A DNA stretch of 64,000 bases from the NCBI RefSeq assembly GCF_011801145.1, contig NZ_CP046172.1:9610001-9674000 (forward strand), in the 5' to 3' direction. The position numbers and the translations under genes were made by a program. How positions within the stretch are numbered: the first letter of the stretch is position 1; every line of letters begins with the position of its first letter. The stretch comes from Nocardia arthritidis (GTDB lineage: Bacteria > Actinomycetota > Actinomycetes > Mycobacteriales > Mycobacteriaceae). Below are positions 17,039-25,741 of this stretch, in pieces. Below the pieces are notes generated by a model. That model was not told where the DNA came from, ran no database searches, and saw only the letters and a program-made list of their open reading frames with translations.

Positions 17039-18526
17039 TCAGCCGGCGACCGGAGTCACCGCGATGGGTGGGATCGCGCTCAGGCAGGCGGTCGAGCCCG
17101 GGGCGCCGGTCCGTACGAATTCCGCGACGATTCCGGTGACGCAGCCGCTCGGCTCGAGATCCGGGACATGTCCGGTGTTGGGCACCGAAACGAAGGTCGC
17201 GTTCGCGAATCGGGCCGCCGCGCGCTTGCCGTTGGCGTCGGGCGTGATGGCGTCGAGATCGCCGGACAACACCAGTACCGGCACGTTCGGCAGCGGTTCG
17301 CGCATCTGGTCGGGGCGCTGATGGTTCTTCAGACCCGGCCAGCGAATGCAGGAATCGCCGCCGTCGCGCAGCGCGGCGCCGAAGCCCTCGACGCTGAACG
17401 CACCCGACTCCGCGGGCGGGTTCGCAAGCGCCTGCCGGTACTGCTGTTCCCGCTGCGGCAGGCTCGCGTCGGGCGACCACAGCGTCGGATAGTCGTTGCA
17501 GGTCACCGCCACATAGGAACCGATGTTCTCGTATGCGGGCTCATCCGTTGTCGCCCGGACGAATTCCGAGATTCCGCGGTCGTCGCCGCGCACCGCGCCG
17601 TGCAGCGCGGCGGGCAACATGCCAAGCGGCACAAGCTGTTCCGGATGCGCGCCGACATTGCTGGTCCCGGCCTCGAAGACCAGGTTGCCGAGCTTGCCCT
17701 CGTCGAGCAGAAGCGGCCCGTGGTCGGTGGCCACCGTGATCGGCCGGGTACGCATCCGCTGTGCCACCGCCGCGAGATCGGCCACCGCGGCATTGCCGTC
17801 GCAGGCCCTACTGCGTTCGCAGATCCGTTGCAGCGCAAGCGATACCGCTTCGGCATTCGCGGTCCCCAGCTGATTCATATCCGGCGAGTACGCGCCCGTC
17901 AGCACGATGGACTGAACGTGGTCGGGATGGCGTTGGGCGTAGACCGGCATCAGGTAGGTGCCGTAGGAGATGCCGTACAGCACCAATTTCGGGACGCCAA
18001 GCCGCTCCCGCACGGCATCGAAATCGTCGGCCGCGGCCGCCGAGGTGTAGCCCGCGGCACGCGAACCCAGTTGTGCACCACAGTGTTCCACGGCCGCCAA
18101 CTGCTGTTCCCTGGTGCCGAGCTGAAACTGCCGCGCATCGATGCCGCAATCGAGCGGACTCGAAACCCCGGTCCCGCGCGGATCGATCAGCAGCAGGTCG
18201 TGATCGGCGAGCAAGTGCTCCGATACGGCCACCGCCTCGGCCGCGTGCGCGATCATCGGCACCCCGGGACCGCCCGGATTCGGGACGACGGTGCCCGCGC
18301 TCGGCACATCCTTGCCGTGCCGCACCAGCGCGTACCCGATGTCGACCGTGCCGAGGTCGGGCCGATCCGCGACCAAGGGGCGCTGTACCTGCCCGCATTC
18401 GACGGTGTAGCCGGGCACCGTCGGACACCAGGACAGCGCATCCGGTTTACCGCCGGGATCGCCGCATCCGGCAACCAATCCGCCGACGACCACCGCGGCC
18501 AGCGCCGCGCTCACCACAGTGCGCAT
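17039..18526 (-). CDS. Secreted alpha/beta hydrolase, TAP-like (second copy)
   Basis: 495 aa from ATG 18526, chosen because it begins the lipoprotein signal (M-R-T-V-V, lipobox G-L-V-A-G-C). It has N-P-G-G-P-G (oxyanion), D-P-R-G-T-G-V-S-S, nucleophile elbow Y-G-I-S-Y-G-T-Y, and a C-terminal TAP domain with V-L-V-L-S-G-D-L-D (acid) and N-T-G-H (His). It is probably a cell-surface peptidase or esterase. Only distantly similar to the protein at 14165-15604, it keeps the canonical G-x-S-Y-G elbow. The SDR pseudogene follows in the same direction. Confidence 0.88.
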   Translation of the reverse strand: MRTVVSAALAAVVVGGLVAGCGDPGGKPDALSWCPTVPGYTVECGQVQRPLVADRPDLGTVDIGYALVRHGKDVPSAGTVVPNPGGPGVPMIAHAAEAVAVSEHLLADHDLLLIDPRGTGVSSPLDCGIDARQFQLGTREQQLAAVEHCGAQLGSRAAGYTSAAAADDFDAVRERLGVPKLVLYGISYGTYLMPVYAQRHPDHVQSIVLTGAYSPDMNQLGTANAEAVSLALQRICERSRACDGNAAVADLAAVAQRMRTRPITVATDHGPLLLDEGKLGNLVFEAGTSNVGAHPEQLVPLGMLPAALHGAVRGDDRGISEFVRATTDEPAYENIGSYVAVTCNDYPTLWSPDASLPQREQQYRQALANPPAESGAFSVEGFGAALRDGGDSCIRWPGLKNHQRPDQMREPLPNVPVLVLSGDLDAITPDANGKRAAARFANATFVSVPNTGHVPDLEPSGCVTGIVAEFVRTGAPGSTACLSAIPPIAVTPVAG

Positions 18527-18648
18527 TTCAGGATTCCTCCGCTCGTCAACCATCGGATTGCTGATGGTGATCCTGCGCACCGCCTGTCAAAGGCCAAGCA
18601 AGTGAACGGCAAAGCCAGGTAAGAATTTCGCGGCGATACTGAGCCGAG

Positions 18649-19845
18649 TTACCGCAGGTGGCGGATGGTAGACGCAATTGCCATGTCCACCTCCGGCACC
18701 AGATGACGACGGCGGCTCGGCACCATCAGCGTCGGATGCATGATGCTCCAAGCCGTTGCGGCGCAGATAAATTCCTTGATGCGGGCACCGAGGCGACCGG
18801 TGATCACGACGGATGTCGGCTCGTCCTCGGGCGTCACCCGCTGCACGATGCCATCGCGACGGCCGAGGCTGATGCATTGGTTCGCATAGCCGATCGGCGC
18901 CGCGGAAACCTTGCGACCGGTCAGGCGCGCGGCGAGGGCGTCCGCCCCCTGCCACGCCATCGGAGTCGCCGTCGCGCAGCCCATCCGCAGCGGCTTACCG
19001 CCGACCCCTTCGGCGAACGCGGCGTCACCGACCGCGTACACATCGGGGTGCGAGACCGAGCGCATGGTGGCGTCGACGACGATCCGTCCGGTGTCCGATA
19101 CCGCCAAGGTGGTGGCCGCCGCGATCGGATGCACCGCGAAACCCGCTGTCCACACGATCATTTCGGCCGGAATCCGCCCTGTGGCGGTGACGGCCCCTGC
19201 TGCCTCGACGCGGGTGATCTCGGCACACTCCTCGACCTTGATGCCGAGCCGTTCGAAGGCTCGGCGCAGGTGTCGCTGGGCCTTCTCGTCGAGCCAATCG
19301 CCGACGCCGCCACGCGCCGCGATCGTGACCCGGAGATCCGGCCGGGCCTCGGCGAGTTCGGTGGCCGCTTCGATGCCGGTGAGTCCGCCACCGACAACGA
19401 GCACCGCCGCTCCCGGCGCCAATTCACCGAGGCGCGCCCGCAACCGCAGCGCGGCCTGCTTGCTCGCGACGTGATAGCCGTATTCGGCCACCCCGGGGAC
19501 TCCGCAGTCGGCGACGGTGCTGCCCAGGGCGTACACCAGGGTGTCGTAGCCGAGGGTTTCGGCGCCGTGCTCACCGAGGATGCCGACGGTCCCGCCGTCG
19601 ACATCCACCGCGGTGACCCGCGCCTGCCGGAAGCGAATCCCGGTGCCCGCGAACACGTTACGCAGCGGCCGAGCGGGTAGCCGCTGCCCGCTCGCGAGCT
19701 GATGCATCCGCACCCGCTCCACGAACTCCGAATCCGCGTTGACGACGGTGATCTCGACGTCGTCGGGATGCAGCCGCTTGGCGAGTCGACCGGCGGTGAT
19801 GGCTCCGGAGTACCCGGCGCCGAGAATTACGATGCGGTGCTTCAT
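18649..19845 (-). CDS. NAD(P)H dehydrogenase-like FAD oxidoreductase (NDH-2 family)
   Basis: 398 aa. FAD motif I-L-G-A-G-Y-S-G at residues 7-14 and NAD(P) motif V-V-G-G-G-L-T-G-I-E (about 150-159), then V-Y-A-V-G-D-A-A-F closing the FAD site. The arrangement is that of type II NADH dehydrogenases and related pyridine nucleotide-disulfide oxidoreductases without redox cysteines. It may pass electrons to a quinone at the membrane. The C-terminal membrane anchor is weak, so it might instead be a soluble diaphorase. Confidence 0.85.
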   Translation of the reverse strand: MKHRIVILGAGYSGAITAGRLAKRLHPDDVEITVVNADSEFVERVRMHQLASGQRLPARPLRNVFAGTGIRFRQARVTAVDVDGGTVGILGEHGAETLGYDTLVYALGSTVADCGVPGVAEYGYHVASKQAALRLRARLGELAPGAAVLVVGGGLTGIEAATELAEARPDLRVTIAARGGVGDWLDEKAQRHLRRAFERLGIKVEECAEITRVEAAGAVTATGRIPAEMIVWTAGFAVHPIAAATTLAVSDTGRIVVDATMRSVSHPDVYAVGDAAFAEGVGGKPLRMGCATATPMAWQGADALAARLTGRKVSAAPIGYANQCISLGRRDGIVQRVTPEDEPTSVVITGRLGARIKEFICAATAWSIMHPTLMVPSRRRHLVPEVDMAIASTIRHLR

Positions 19846-19959
19846 GATCCGACTCCTGTCTCGGTGGGTTCGACTCCTGAACCGGACAGCGCCGCGAATG
19901 CTGACAGGCTCGAGATGTGATGCGCGTCACCATCATTCGATGCCCAGGGAAGTTCATCC

Positions 19960-19977
19960 TTTTCTGAATACAGAAAA
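19960..19977. promoter_or_regulatory. Candidate CmtR operator
   Basis: Perfect 7-bp palindrome TTTTCTG-AATA-CAGAAAA, 18 bp before the cmtR GTG, with a TACTAT -10-like box just downstream (19983). It is AT-rich in a GC-rich setting, which makes chance less likely. Confidence 0.6.
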
Positions 19978-19995
19978 ATCTGTACTATCTGCCGA

Positions 19996-20325
19996 GTGGA
20001 AACACTGCAGCATTCGGATGCGCTGGCCAGGTTCGGGCATGCGCTGTCGGATCCGACCCGCACGCAGATCCTGTTGAGCCTGCGATCGGGGCCGGGCTAT
20101 CCGTCGGACTTGGCCGAGCGGATCGGCGTATCGCGCCAGATTCTGTCGAATCATCTTGCGTGCCTGCGCGGTTGCGGATTGGTGGTGGCCGTTCCCGAGG
20201 GGCGGCGCAGCCGATACGAGCTCGCGGACGCCCGCATCGGCCGGGCACTGCACGACCTGCTCGGCCTGGTGCTCGCGGTCGACCCGGCATGCTGTCCGGC
20301 TTCCGACGCCGACGGGTGCTGCTGA
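19996..20325 (+). CDS. cmtR: CmtR-type ArsR/SmtB metal-sensing repressor
   Basis: 109 aa, GTG start. A winged helix: L-S-D-P-T-R-T-Q-I-L-L, then R-I-G-V-S-R-Q-I-L-S-N-H-L-A-C-L-R-G-C as recognition helix. Cys56 and Cys60 in that helix and a C-terminal Cys cluster (99, 100, 108, 109) match the Cd/Pb ligands of mycobacterial CmtR (Cys57, Cys61, Cys102). It therefore probably senses Cd(II) or Pb(II) and releases the operator upstream. It is coupled to the cation transporter gene: its TGA shares one base with the next ATG. Confidence 0.88.
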   Translation: METLQHSDALARFGHALSDPTRTQILLSLRSGPGYPSDLAERIGVSRQILSNHLACLRGCGLVVAVPEGRRSRYELADARIGRALHDLLGLVLAVDPACCPASDADGCC

Positions 20326-20978
20326 TGCTCGAGGTGCGCAGGCGAGCGGTGCTGGAGCGTCGGATTCGCCTGTTCGTCGCCGCCACGATCTCCTACAACG
20401 CGCTGGAGGCGATCGTCGCGCTGGCCGCGGGTGCGGAGGCGGGGTCGACCGCGCTGATCGGGTTCGGCTTGGATTCGGTGATCGAGGTGTCCTCGGCCGC
20501 GGCCATCGCCTGGCAGTTCGCCGGACGCGATCCACAGGCGCGGGAGCGGGTCGCACTCCGGATCATCGCCTGCTCGTTCTTCGCGCTCGCGGCGTACGTC
20601 ACCGTGGATTCGATTCACGCACTGTCCGGCGCCGACGCCGCGCGACACGCGCCGGTAGGGATCGGGTTGGCCGCGGTCAGCCTCGTCGTGATGCCCGCGC
20701 TGTCGCGGGGGCAGCGGCGGACCGGTCGCGAACTCGGTTCGGCCTCCGCCGTCGCCGATTCGAAGCAGACACTGTTGTGCACGTATCTCTCGGCGGTGCT
20801 GCTGGCCGGGCTGGCCTTGAACAGTTTGTTCGGTTGGACGTGGGCCGATCCGGTCGCCGCGCTCGTCATCGCCGGGCTCGCGGTGAAATCCGGCCGCGAC
20901 GCGTGGCGCGGTGACACATGTTGTCCGGCACCGGTTTCCGCCGAGCGAATCGGACATAACCGCACATGTTGTGAATAA
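20325..20978 (+). CDS. Cation efflux (CDF-like) transporter
   Basis: 217 aa. The ATG overlaps the cmtR stop by one base. Five to six hydrophobic segments. Segment 2 carries G-F-G-L-D-S-V-I-E, and a later one carries A-D-P-V-A-A-L, matching the intramembrane metal-site Asp residues of cation-diffusion-facilitator proteins. The usual C-terminal cytoplasmic domain is missing and is replaced by a short tail with two Cys pairs (T-C-C-P and T-C-C-E). It probably exports the metal sensed by CmtR. Confidence 0.82.
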   Translation: MLEVRRRAVLERRIRLFVAATISYNALEAIVALAAGAEAGSTALIGFGLDSVIEVSSAAAIAWQFAGRDPQARERVALRIIACSFFALAAYVTVDSIHALSGADAARHAPVGIGLAAVSLVVMPALSRGQRRTGRELGSASAVADSKQTLLCTYLSAVLLAGLALNSLFGWTWADPVAALVIAGLAVKSGRDAWRGDTCCPAPVSAERIGHNRTCCE

Positions 20979-21194
20979 CCAACTGGTCAGGCATCGCACC
21001 GAACAATTTCCGAACCTGCGGGCGCAAACGCGCCGGGCGACGTCGAGCAATAATCTGGAAACCACCCAATAGTGCTGCGCCACTTATATTTACGTCATAT
21101 CGATGGTGTTGAAAAGGTTTCGTTCCCGCATTGCGCGACGCGTATCGCGCCGGACCGGCGGCTTGTAGGATCGAAGGCATATCGAGGAGGTACG

Positions 21195-21986
21195 GTGTCG
21201 AATAGTCGAGGTGCACCCATGGGCATCGAGACACGAAAGCCCAATTCGGCGCGAGTGTACAACTACCTCCTGGGCGGAAAAGACAACTACGAGGTAGACC
21301 AATTGGTCGCCCAGCGGATGTTGGACGTCGCCCCCGATACCGGCACGGTCGCGCGGTTGAGTCGCCGTTTCCTGGTCCAAGCCGTGCGCATTGCCGCCGA
21401 GGCGGGCATACAGCAATTCGTGGACCTCGGCGCGGGCATCCCGGTCTCGCCCAATGTGCACGAGATCGCCCAGAAGATCGACGCATCGGCTCGGGTGGCA
21501 TCCGTCGACCACGACCCGGTCGTGTACATGCACAGCACCGCGCTGCTTTCGGGCGTGCCCGGCGTTATCCCGATGCTGGCCGATATCCGGCGCACCGACG
21601 AACTCATCGACCGGCTCCGGACCGAGGCGCTGATCGATTTCGACCGGCCGGTGGCGATTCTGCTGGTCGGTGTGCTGCACTTCGTCGTCGACAAGGCGCA
21701 GCCGCCCGCGATCATCGCCCGGCTGCGCACCGAACTCGCACCCGGCAGCTACCTCGCCTTCACCCACGGCTCCGATGAATCCGACCGGAGTTTCATGCTG
21801 CAATCGCTGTCGGATACCGCGGGCAGCACTGCCCAGAGCGTGTACCGCTCCCGGGACGAGGTGCGCGGCTTCTTCGACGGCTTCGAATTCCTCGGCCCCG
21901 GTTTGGTACCCATCCAGGAATGGCTGGACGACGGTCCGCCCAGAACCAGCCTGGTGATATTGGGCGGCGTCTGCCGTAAGCCGTAG
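21195..21986 (+). CDS. SAM-dependent methyltransferase, Methyltransf_19 (DUF574) family
   Basis: 263 aa. The GTG at 21195 follows GAGGAGG, so earlier in-frame starts are not used. It begins with the family's own motif N-S-A-R-V-Y-N-Y-L-L-G-G-K-D-N-Y. The SAM site is Q-F-V-D-L-G-A-G-I-P-V-S, and A-S-V-D-H-D-P-V-V binds the adenosine. The family is very abundant in Nocardia and Streptomyces, but substrates are mostly unknown. Its 3' end abuts the convergent methyltransferase gene with no spacer. Confidence 0.9.
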   Translation: MSNSRGAPMGIETRKPNSARVYNYLLGGKDNYEVDQLVAQRMLDVAPDTGTVARLSRRFLVQAVRIAAEAGIQQFVDLGAGIPVSPNVHEIAQKIDASARVASVDHDPVVYMHSTALLSGVPGVIPMLADIRRTDELIDRLRTEALIDFDRPVAILLVGVLHFVVDKAQPPAIIARLRTELAPGSYLAFTHGSDESDRSFMLQSLSDTAGSTAQSVYRSRDEVRGFFDGFEFLGPGLVPIQEWLDDGPPRTSLVILGGVCRKP

Positions 21987-23105
21987 TTACCCGGGCGTCA
22001 GCCGCCACAGCGAGGTGATCTCGGCGATTCTGGCTTGGTGCAGCGGGTCGGCCGCATCGCGCGGCCGCCGATGCCGCGGGCGGATTTCCAGCCGGTCGAC
22101 CACACGCAGACCGGCGGCGGCGATTCGGTCCGGCAGTTCGCCGGGCGCGCGCAGGCCGAGGTGCTCGGCGAGGTCGGAGAGGATGAGCCAGCCTTCGCCG
22201 CCTGCCGCGAGGTGATCGGTCAAACCGGCGAGGAAACCGTCGAGCATTTCCTCGTTCTCGTCGTAGACGCCCCGCTCGAGTATCGAGGTCGGCCGCTCGG
22301 GCAGCCAGGGTGGATTGCACACCACGAGGTGCGCACGGCCTTCGGGATAGAGTGTGGGACCGGCGATTTCGACGCGATCGGCCAAGCCGAGCCGATCGAT
22401 ATTGTCGCGGGCGCAGGCCAAGGCTCGAGAACTGTTGTCGGTAGCGATGATTCGATCGAAACCGCGCCGCGCCAGCACCGCCGCCAGCACACCGGTCCCG
22501 GTACCGAGATCGAATGCGGTGCGCGGCAATCCATCCGACACCTCCGGCAGCGGCGCCCGCGCGACCAGGTCGATGTATTCGCCACGGACCGGCGAGAATA
22601 CGCCGTAGTGCGGGTGGATGCGCGCACCGAGCGCAGGCACCTCGACACCTCTTATCCGCCACTGATGCGCCCCGAGCACACCCAAAAGCTCGGTGAGCGA
22701 GACGGTTCGGGGTCCCGATGGCGGACCGTACGCCTCCCGGCAAGCCTGCCGCACATCAGGGGCGCGGCGCAGCTCCAGCGCGTAATCGTCGTCGAGGAGT
22801 ACTACCAAGCGCCCGAGGATCCGCGCGCGGTCGCCGCGTAGCCGCCGATACTGCTGGAAGGTGCCGCCGGCCCGCTGCTTCGATCTGCGGTCGACGCGGC
22901 GGCGCAGCGCGCTCAACAGTTGCCTGCCGTTGTGGAAATCGCCGCGCCACAGCAGGGTCACGCCATCGGCGGCCAGTTTGTATGCGATATCCGCCTTCAT
23001 GCGGTCGTCCGCCACGACAATCCGAATTTGTTGCGGCACATCACTTTCGGAATGCCGACAGGCAGATCGGTCGGTATGTTCTTCGGTCTTTCGAATCGTG
23101 GACAT
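21987..23105 (-). CDS. HemK/N6-MTase-like methyltransferase
   Basis: 372 aa. The ATG is preceded by GAGGAG. A basic N-terminal 120 residues (many Arg) is followed by a class I methyltransferase domain: F-D-L-G-T-G-T-G-V-L-A-A-V-L (SAM loop, about residues 195-208), T-D-N-S at the acidic strand end, and V-V-C-N-P-P-W-L (N-P-P-[YW] catalytic motif, about 250-257). This motif methylates exocyclic or amide nitrogen in nucleic acid or protein. The target is not identifiable. Confidence 0.8.
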   Translation of the reverse strand: MSTIRKTEEHTDRSACRHSESDVPQQIRIVVADDRMKADIAYKLAADGVTLLWRGDFHNGRQLLSALRRRVDRRSKQRAGGTFQQYRRLRGDRARILGRLVVLLDDDYALELRRAPDVRQACREAYGPPSGPRTVSLTELLGVLGAHQWRIRGVEVPALGARIHPHYGVFSPVRGEYIDLVARAPLPEVSDGLPRTAFDLGTGTGVLAAVLARRGFDRIIATDNSSRALACARDNIDRLGLADRVEIAGPTLYPEGRAHLVVCNPPWLPERPTSILERGVYDENEEMLDGFLAGLTDHLAAGGEGWLILSDLAEHLGLRAPGELPDRIAAAGLRVVDRLEIRPRHRRPRDAADPLHQARIAEITSLWRLTPG

Positions 23106-23400
23106 CTGGAGTACTCCTCGTAGGCAAACGCACAGGGCCCGAAGAGCACTTCGAGGCGGAACCGGCGACTATCGGGTCGAAGTCAGCGCGCGGACGGATT
23201 CCGCGTCGAAGCGCGTGCACCGTCGTCGCCCAACACCATGCCGTAACCCACGACCTCACCTCTCCCGAAATAACCTGCGAAAAACAGTCTAGCTATTGTT
23301 CGACGGCGGAAATGAAGTTCAGCCTCGGCAGCCGCGACCGAGCAGGCCCGCGCTGCGACATCCCGGCGGCCCGGCCGGATGTCGCGGCCGCGCCGGACCC

Positions 23401-23919
23401 TCAGCTGGCGACGCTACGGGTCTCCACGGCGTGCAGCCGGCGAAATCGACTGCCGTGGAATACCAGCGGATCCACATCGCCCCTGGTCGCGAGCCGGTGG
23501 ATCCGCAGGATCACCACGGTGTGGTCGCCCGCGGGCACCTGCGCCTCCGGCACACCCTCGATCCAGGCCGACGCACCCTCGATGAAGATCGCGTCGCCGG
23601 TGCCGCGATGGAGTCGCACCCCGGCGAAGCGATCGCCGGTGCGGGTGCCGAGGGCGCGGGCCGCGTCCTGTTGATCGGTACCGAGCAGGCTCAGCCCCAG
23701 ATGCGTCGCGCCGGTGAGCTTCGGCCAGGTCGAGGAGTTGTTCTGCACGCAGAACGAGACCAGCGGCGGGTCGAGCGAAACCGGGACGAAGGTGCTCACC
23801 GCCAAACCGTGTGGCGTGCCGTCGATTTCGGCACAGACCGCGACGACGCCGCTCGGAAAATTGGCGAAGGCCCTGCGCAGCCCGGCACCGTCGGCCGGAA
23901 ATTCGAAGGACTCATGCAT
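23401..23919 (-). CDS. Flavin reductase (HpaC/NTAB-type FMN-binding split barrel)
   Basis: 172 aa. The sequence F-A-N-F-P-S-G-V-V-A-V-C-A then G-L-A-V-S-T-F-V-P-V-S-L-D-P-P-L-V-S-F-C-V is the diagnostic N-terminal half of flavin reductase domains that feed two-component monooxygenases. It probably supplies FMNH2 or FADH2 to the monooxygenases encoded upstream. It is the last gene of the five-gene operon and overlaps the preceding reductase gene by 8 bp. Confidence 0.88.
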   Translation of the reverse strand: MHESFEFPADGAGLRRAFANFPSGVVAVCAEIDGTPHGLAVSTFVPVSLDPPLVSFCVQNNSSTWPKLTGATHLGLSLLGTDQQDAARALGTRTGDRFAGVRLHRGTGDAIFIEGASAWIEGVPEAQVPAGDHTVVILRIHRLATRGDVDPLVFHGSRFRRLHAVETRSVAS

Positions 23920-24427
23920 GATTCGTCACCTCGACACCCGCGACAAGCGCCGATACCACCGGCCGCCATCGGTCGGTATAGCGCTCGATCACACCGTCTT
24001 CCTGGAATGTGCTGTCCGACAGGTAAAGGCCAGGCAGCGCACTGGTCGCGCCGAGTTCGGTGAGCACCGGTTTGAGCAGCAGATCGGGCGCGAGCGCGTG
24101 CACGGGACCGGCGCCGAGCATCACCGGGACGGCCACCACATCGGCCAATCCGGTTCCGCCGTCGAACTGTTCGAGAAACAGCTTCAGCAGCCCGGTGTAG
24201 GTGGCCTTGAAGGTCGGGCTCGCGAACACCACCAGCCGCGAATCGCGCACCGTGCGCACCGCTTCGGCGACGGCCGGATCACCCCAGCCGAGCAGCGCGG
24301 GCCCGAACGAGACGAGGTCGAACACGGTGGGTTCGATATCCGGCCGCAAACCCTTGGCCACCAGCGTCGCCGCGGTCAGCGTGCGGGAGGCCGGTTTCGG
24401 ATTGCCGACGACTACGGTCACTGCCAC
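23912..24427 (-). CDS. NAD(P)H-dependent FMN reductase (SsuE/MsuE-like)
   Basis: 171 aa. The GTG start has GAGGA upstream. A flavodoxin-like fold: V-V-V-G-N-P-K-P-A-S-R-T (phosphate loop), then V-V-F-A-S-P-T-F-K-A-T-Y-T-G-L-L-K-L-F-L-E (FMN ring contact, about residues 88-108). Length and motifs resemble SsuE/MsuE reductases that serve sulfonate and sulfone monooxygenases. Two different flavin reductases in one operon suggest that FMN- and FAD-dependent oxygenases are supplied separately (inference). Confidence 0.87.
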   Translation of the reverse strand: MAVTVVVGNPKPASRTLTAATLVAKGLRPDIEPTVFDLVSFGPALLGWGDPAVAEAVRTVRDSRLVVFASPTFKATYTGLLKLFLEQFDGGTGLADVVAVPVMLGAGPVHALAPDLLLKPVLTELGATSALPGLYLSDSTFQEDGVIERYTDRWRPVVSALVAGVEVTNHA

Positions 24428-24448
24428 TTTCGTATCCTCTTCACTCGC

Positions 24449-25741
24449 TCAGATGACCCCGTGCCAGGGCGGCGCGGCATCGTGCAGCAACGCCCGGCCC
24501 AGGTGCTGATATTTCCAGCGCACCGGGTCGTGCAGGGTGTGTGTCCTGGCATTGCGCCAGAAGTGGTGCAGGTTCAAATCGGCTGCGGCGCTGCGTGTTC
24601 CACCCACTTCGAACAGTGATGCGGACACCTCGTTGGCCGCGCGATCGGCGAGGACCTTGGCCGCGGCCACCGCCAGGGACGCTCGCGCGACCGGGTCGTC
24701 TCCATCCGGGCTCGCCGATACACCACCGAACGTTGCGGCCGAACGTCCTGAGGCTCCGAACAGTTCGCCGCCGGGCCGGGATGCCACACCGACGGTTGCG
24801 GCGTCCACCGCGGATCCCGCCGCGACCAGCGTCGCCTCGGCCGCCGTGACGGCGACCGACAATTCGCCGAAGCGCTGGATCAGCAGTGGGTCATCGATCG
24901 CGCGAGCGACACCCGACTCGAACCACGGACGACTCGTGGTGCGAACGAATTCCGTTGCGGCGGTGAGTGCCCCGCGGGCGATGCCCGCATCTATAGCGGC
25001 GTGCAGCAGTTGTGCGAAAGAGCCGTATCCGGTCGGTGCGCCCACCGCGCCCGCGCGGGCGATCAATTGGTCGCGGTCGACGAATACGCCGTCGAGGTGA
25101 ACCGTGCCGCTGCCGGTCGTGCGTTGGCCGATTCCGTTCCAGTCATCGATGATTCGCACACCGGGAGTGTCGGCGGGCAGGTACGCGATGTACTCGCCCG
25201 CGGCGAGCCCGCTGACCTCCTCGGGATCGTCGAGTCTGGTCAGCACCGCCAGTACATCGGCGAAAAGAGAACCGGTGCAATAGAATTTGGTTCCGTCGAT
25301 CTGGAAACGCGTGCCCGCAGGTCGCAGGGTCGTCGAGATATCGGCGACCGTCGCGCCGCTGCGCTCCGATTGCGCGTTGGCTATCCGGCCGCCCCGCAGC
25401 ACCTTGCCGAAATAGTGCCTGCGCTGCTCGTCCGATCCGGCCAGCCGCAGCAGATTCAGATAAACGAAGTGACTGTGCGGTATTTGGGCGATATTCGGAT
25501 CGGCGGCGGCGAGAATCCGCACCACCTCGGCCACCACGCTCGGCGGCAGATCGGCACCGCCGTACCCGGCGGGCACGGTCGCGGCGAGCAGTCCACTCGC
25601 CGCGAGCCGGTCCACCTCCGCGTACGGCAGTGCGCGGTCCCGGTCCCGCGCGGCCGCCCCCGACGCGAAGTCGGCCGCGAGTTCCCCGGCCACCGAAATG
25701 GCCTGCGCCGCAGACCTTATCTCGGCGGCGACCGCGGTCAT
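24449..25741 (-). CDS. SfnC/DszC-like flavin-dependent oxygenase of the acyl-CoA dehydrogenase fold
   Basis: 430 aa. The ATG overlaps the sfnG stop (ATGA), fixing the start. An acyl-CoA dehydrogenase fold with A-T-V-P-A-G-Y-G-G-A, a N-A-Q-S-E-R-S-G stretch, F-Y-C-T-G-S-L-F-A-D and, at the end, F-W-R-N-A-R-T-H-T-L-H-D-P, the motif of DszC/SfnC-type monooxygenases rather than true dehydrogenases. Such enzymes use FMNH2 and O2. SfnC homologues accompany SfnG in sulfone utilisation. Confidence 0.85.
   Translation of the reverse strand: MTAVAAEIRSAAQAISVAGELAADFASGAAARDRDRALPYAEVDRLAASGLLAATVPAGYGGADLPPSVVAEVVRILAAADPNIAQIPHSHFVYLNLLRLAGSDEQRRHYFGKVLRGGRIANAQSERSGATVADISTTLRPAGTRFQIDGTKFYCTGSLFADVLAVLTRLDDPEEVSGLAAGEYIAYLPADTPGVRIIDDWNGIGQRTTGSGTVHLDGVFVDRDQLIARAGAVGAPTGYGSFAQLLHAAIDAGIARGALTAATEFVRTTSRPWFESGVARAIDDPLLIQRFGELSVAVTAAEATLVAAGSAVDAATVGVASRPGGELFGASGRSAATFGGVSASPDGDDPVARASLAVAAAKVLADRAANEVSASLFEVGGTRSAAADLNLHHFWRNARTHTLHDPVRWKYQHLGRALLHDAAPPWHGVI

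Noticed and set aside
16881..17480. 199-codon minus frame as the missing N-terminus of the SDR gene
   Set aside because: Its Arg/Pro-rich sequence shows no Rossmann motif and overlaps the TAP hydrolase coding region in another frame.
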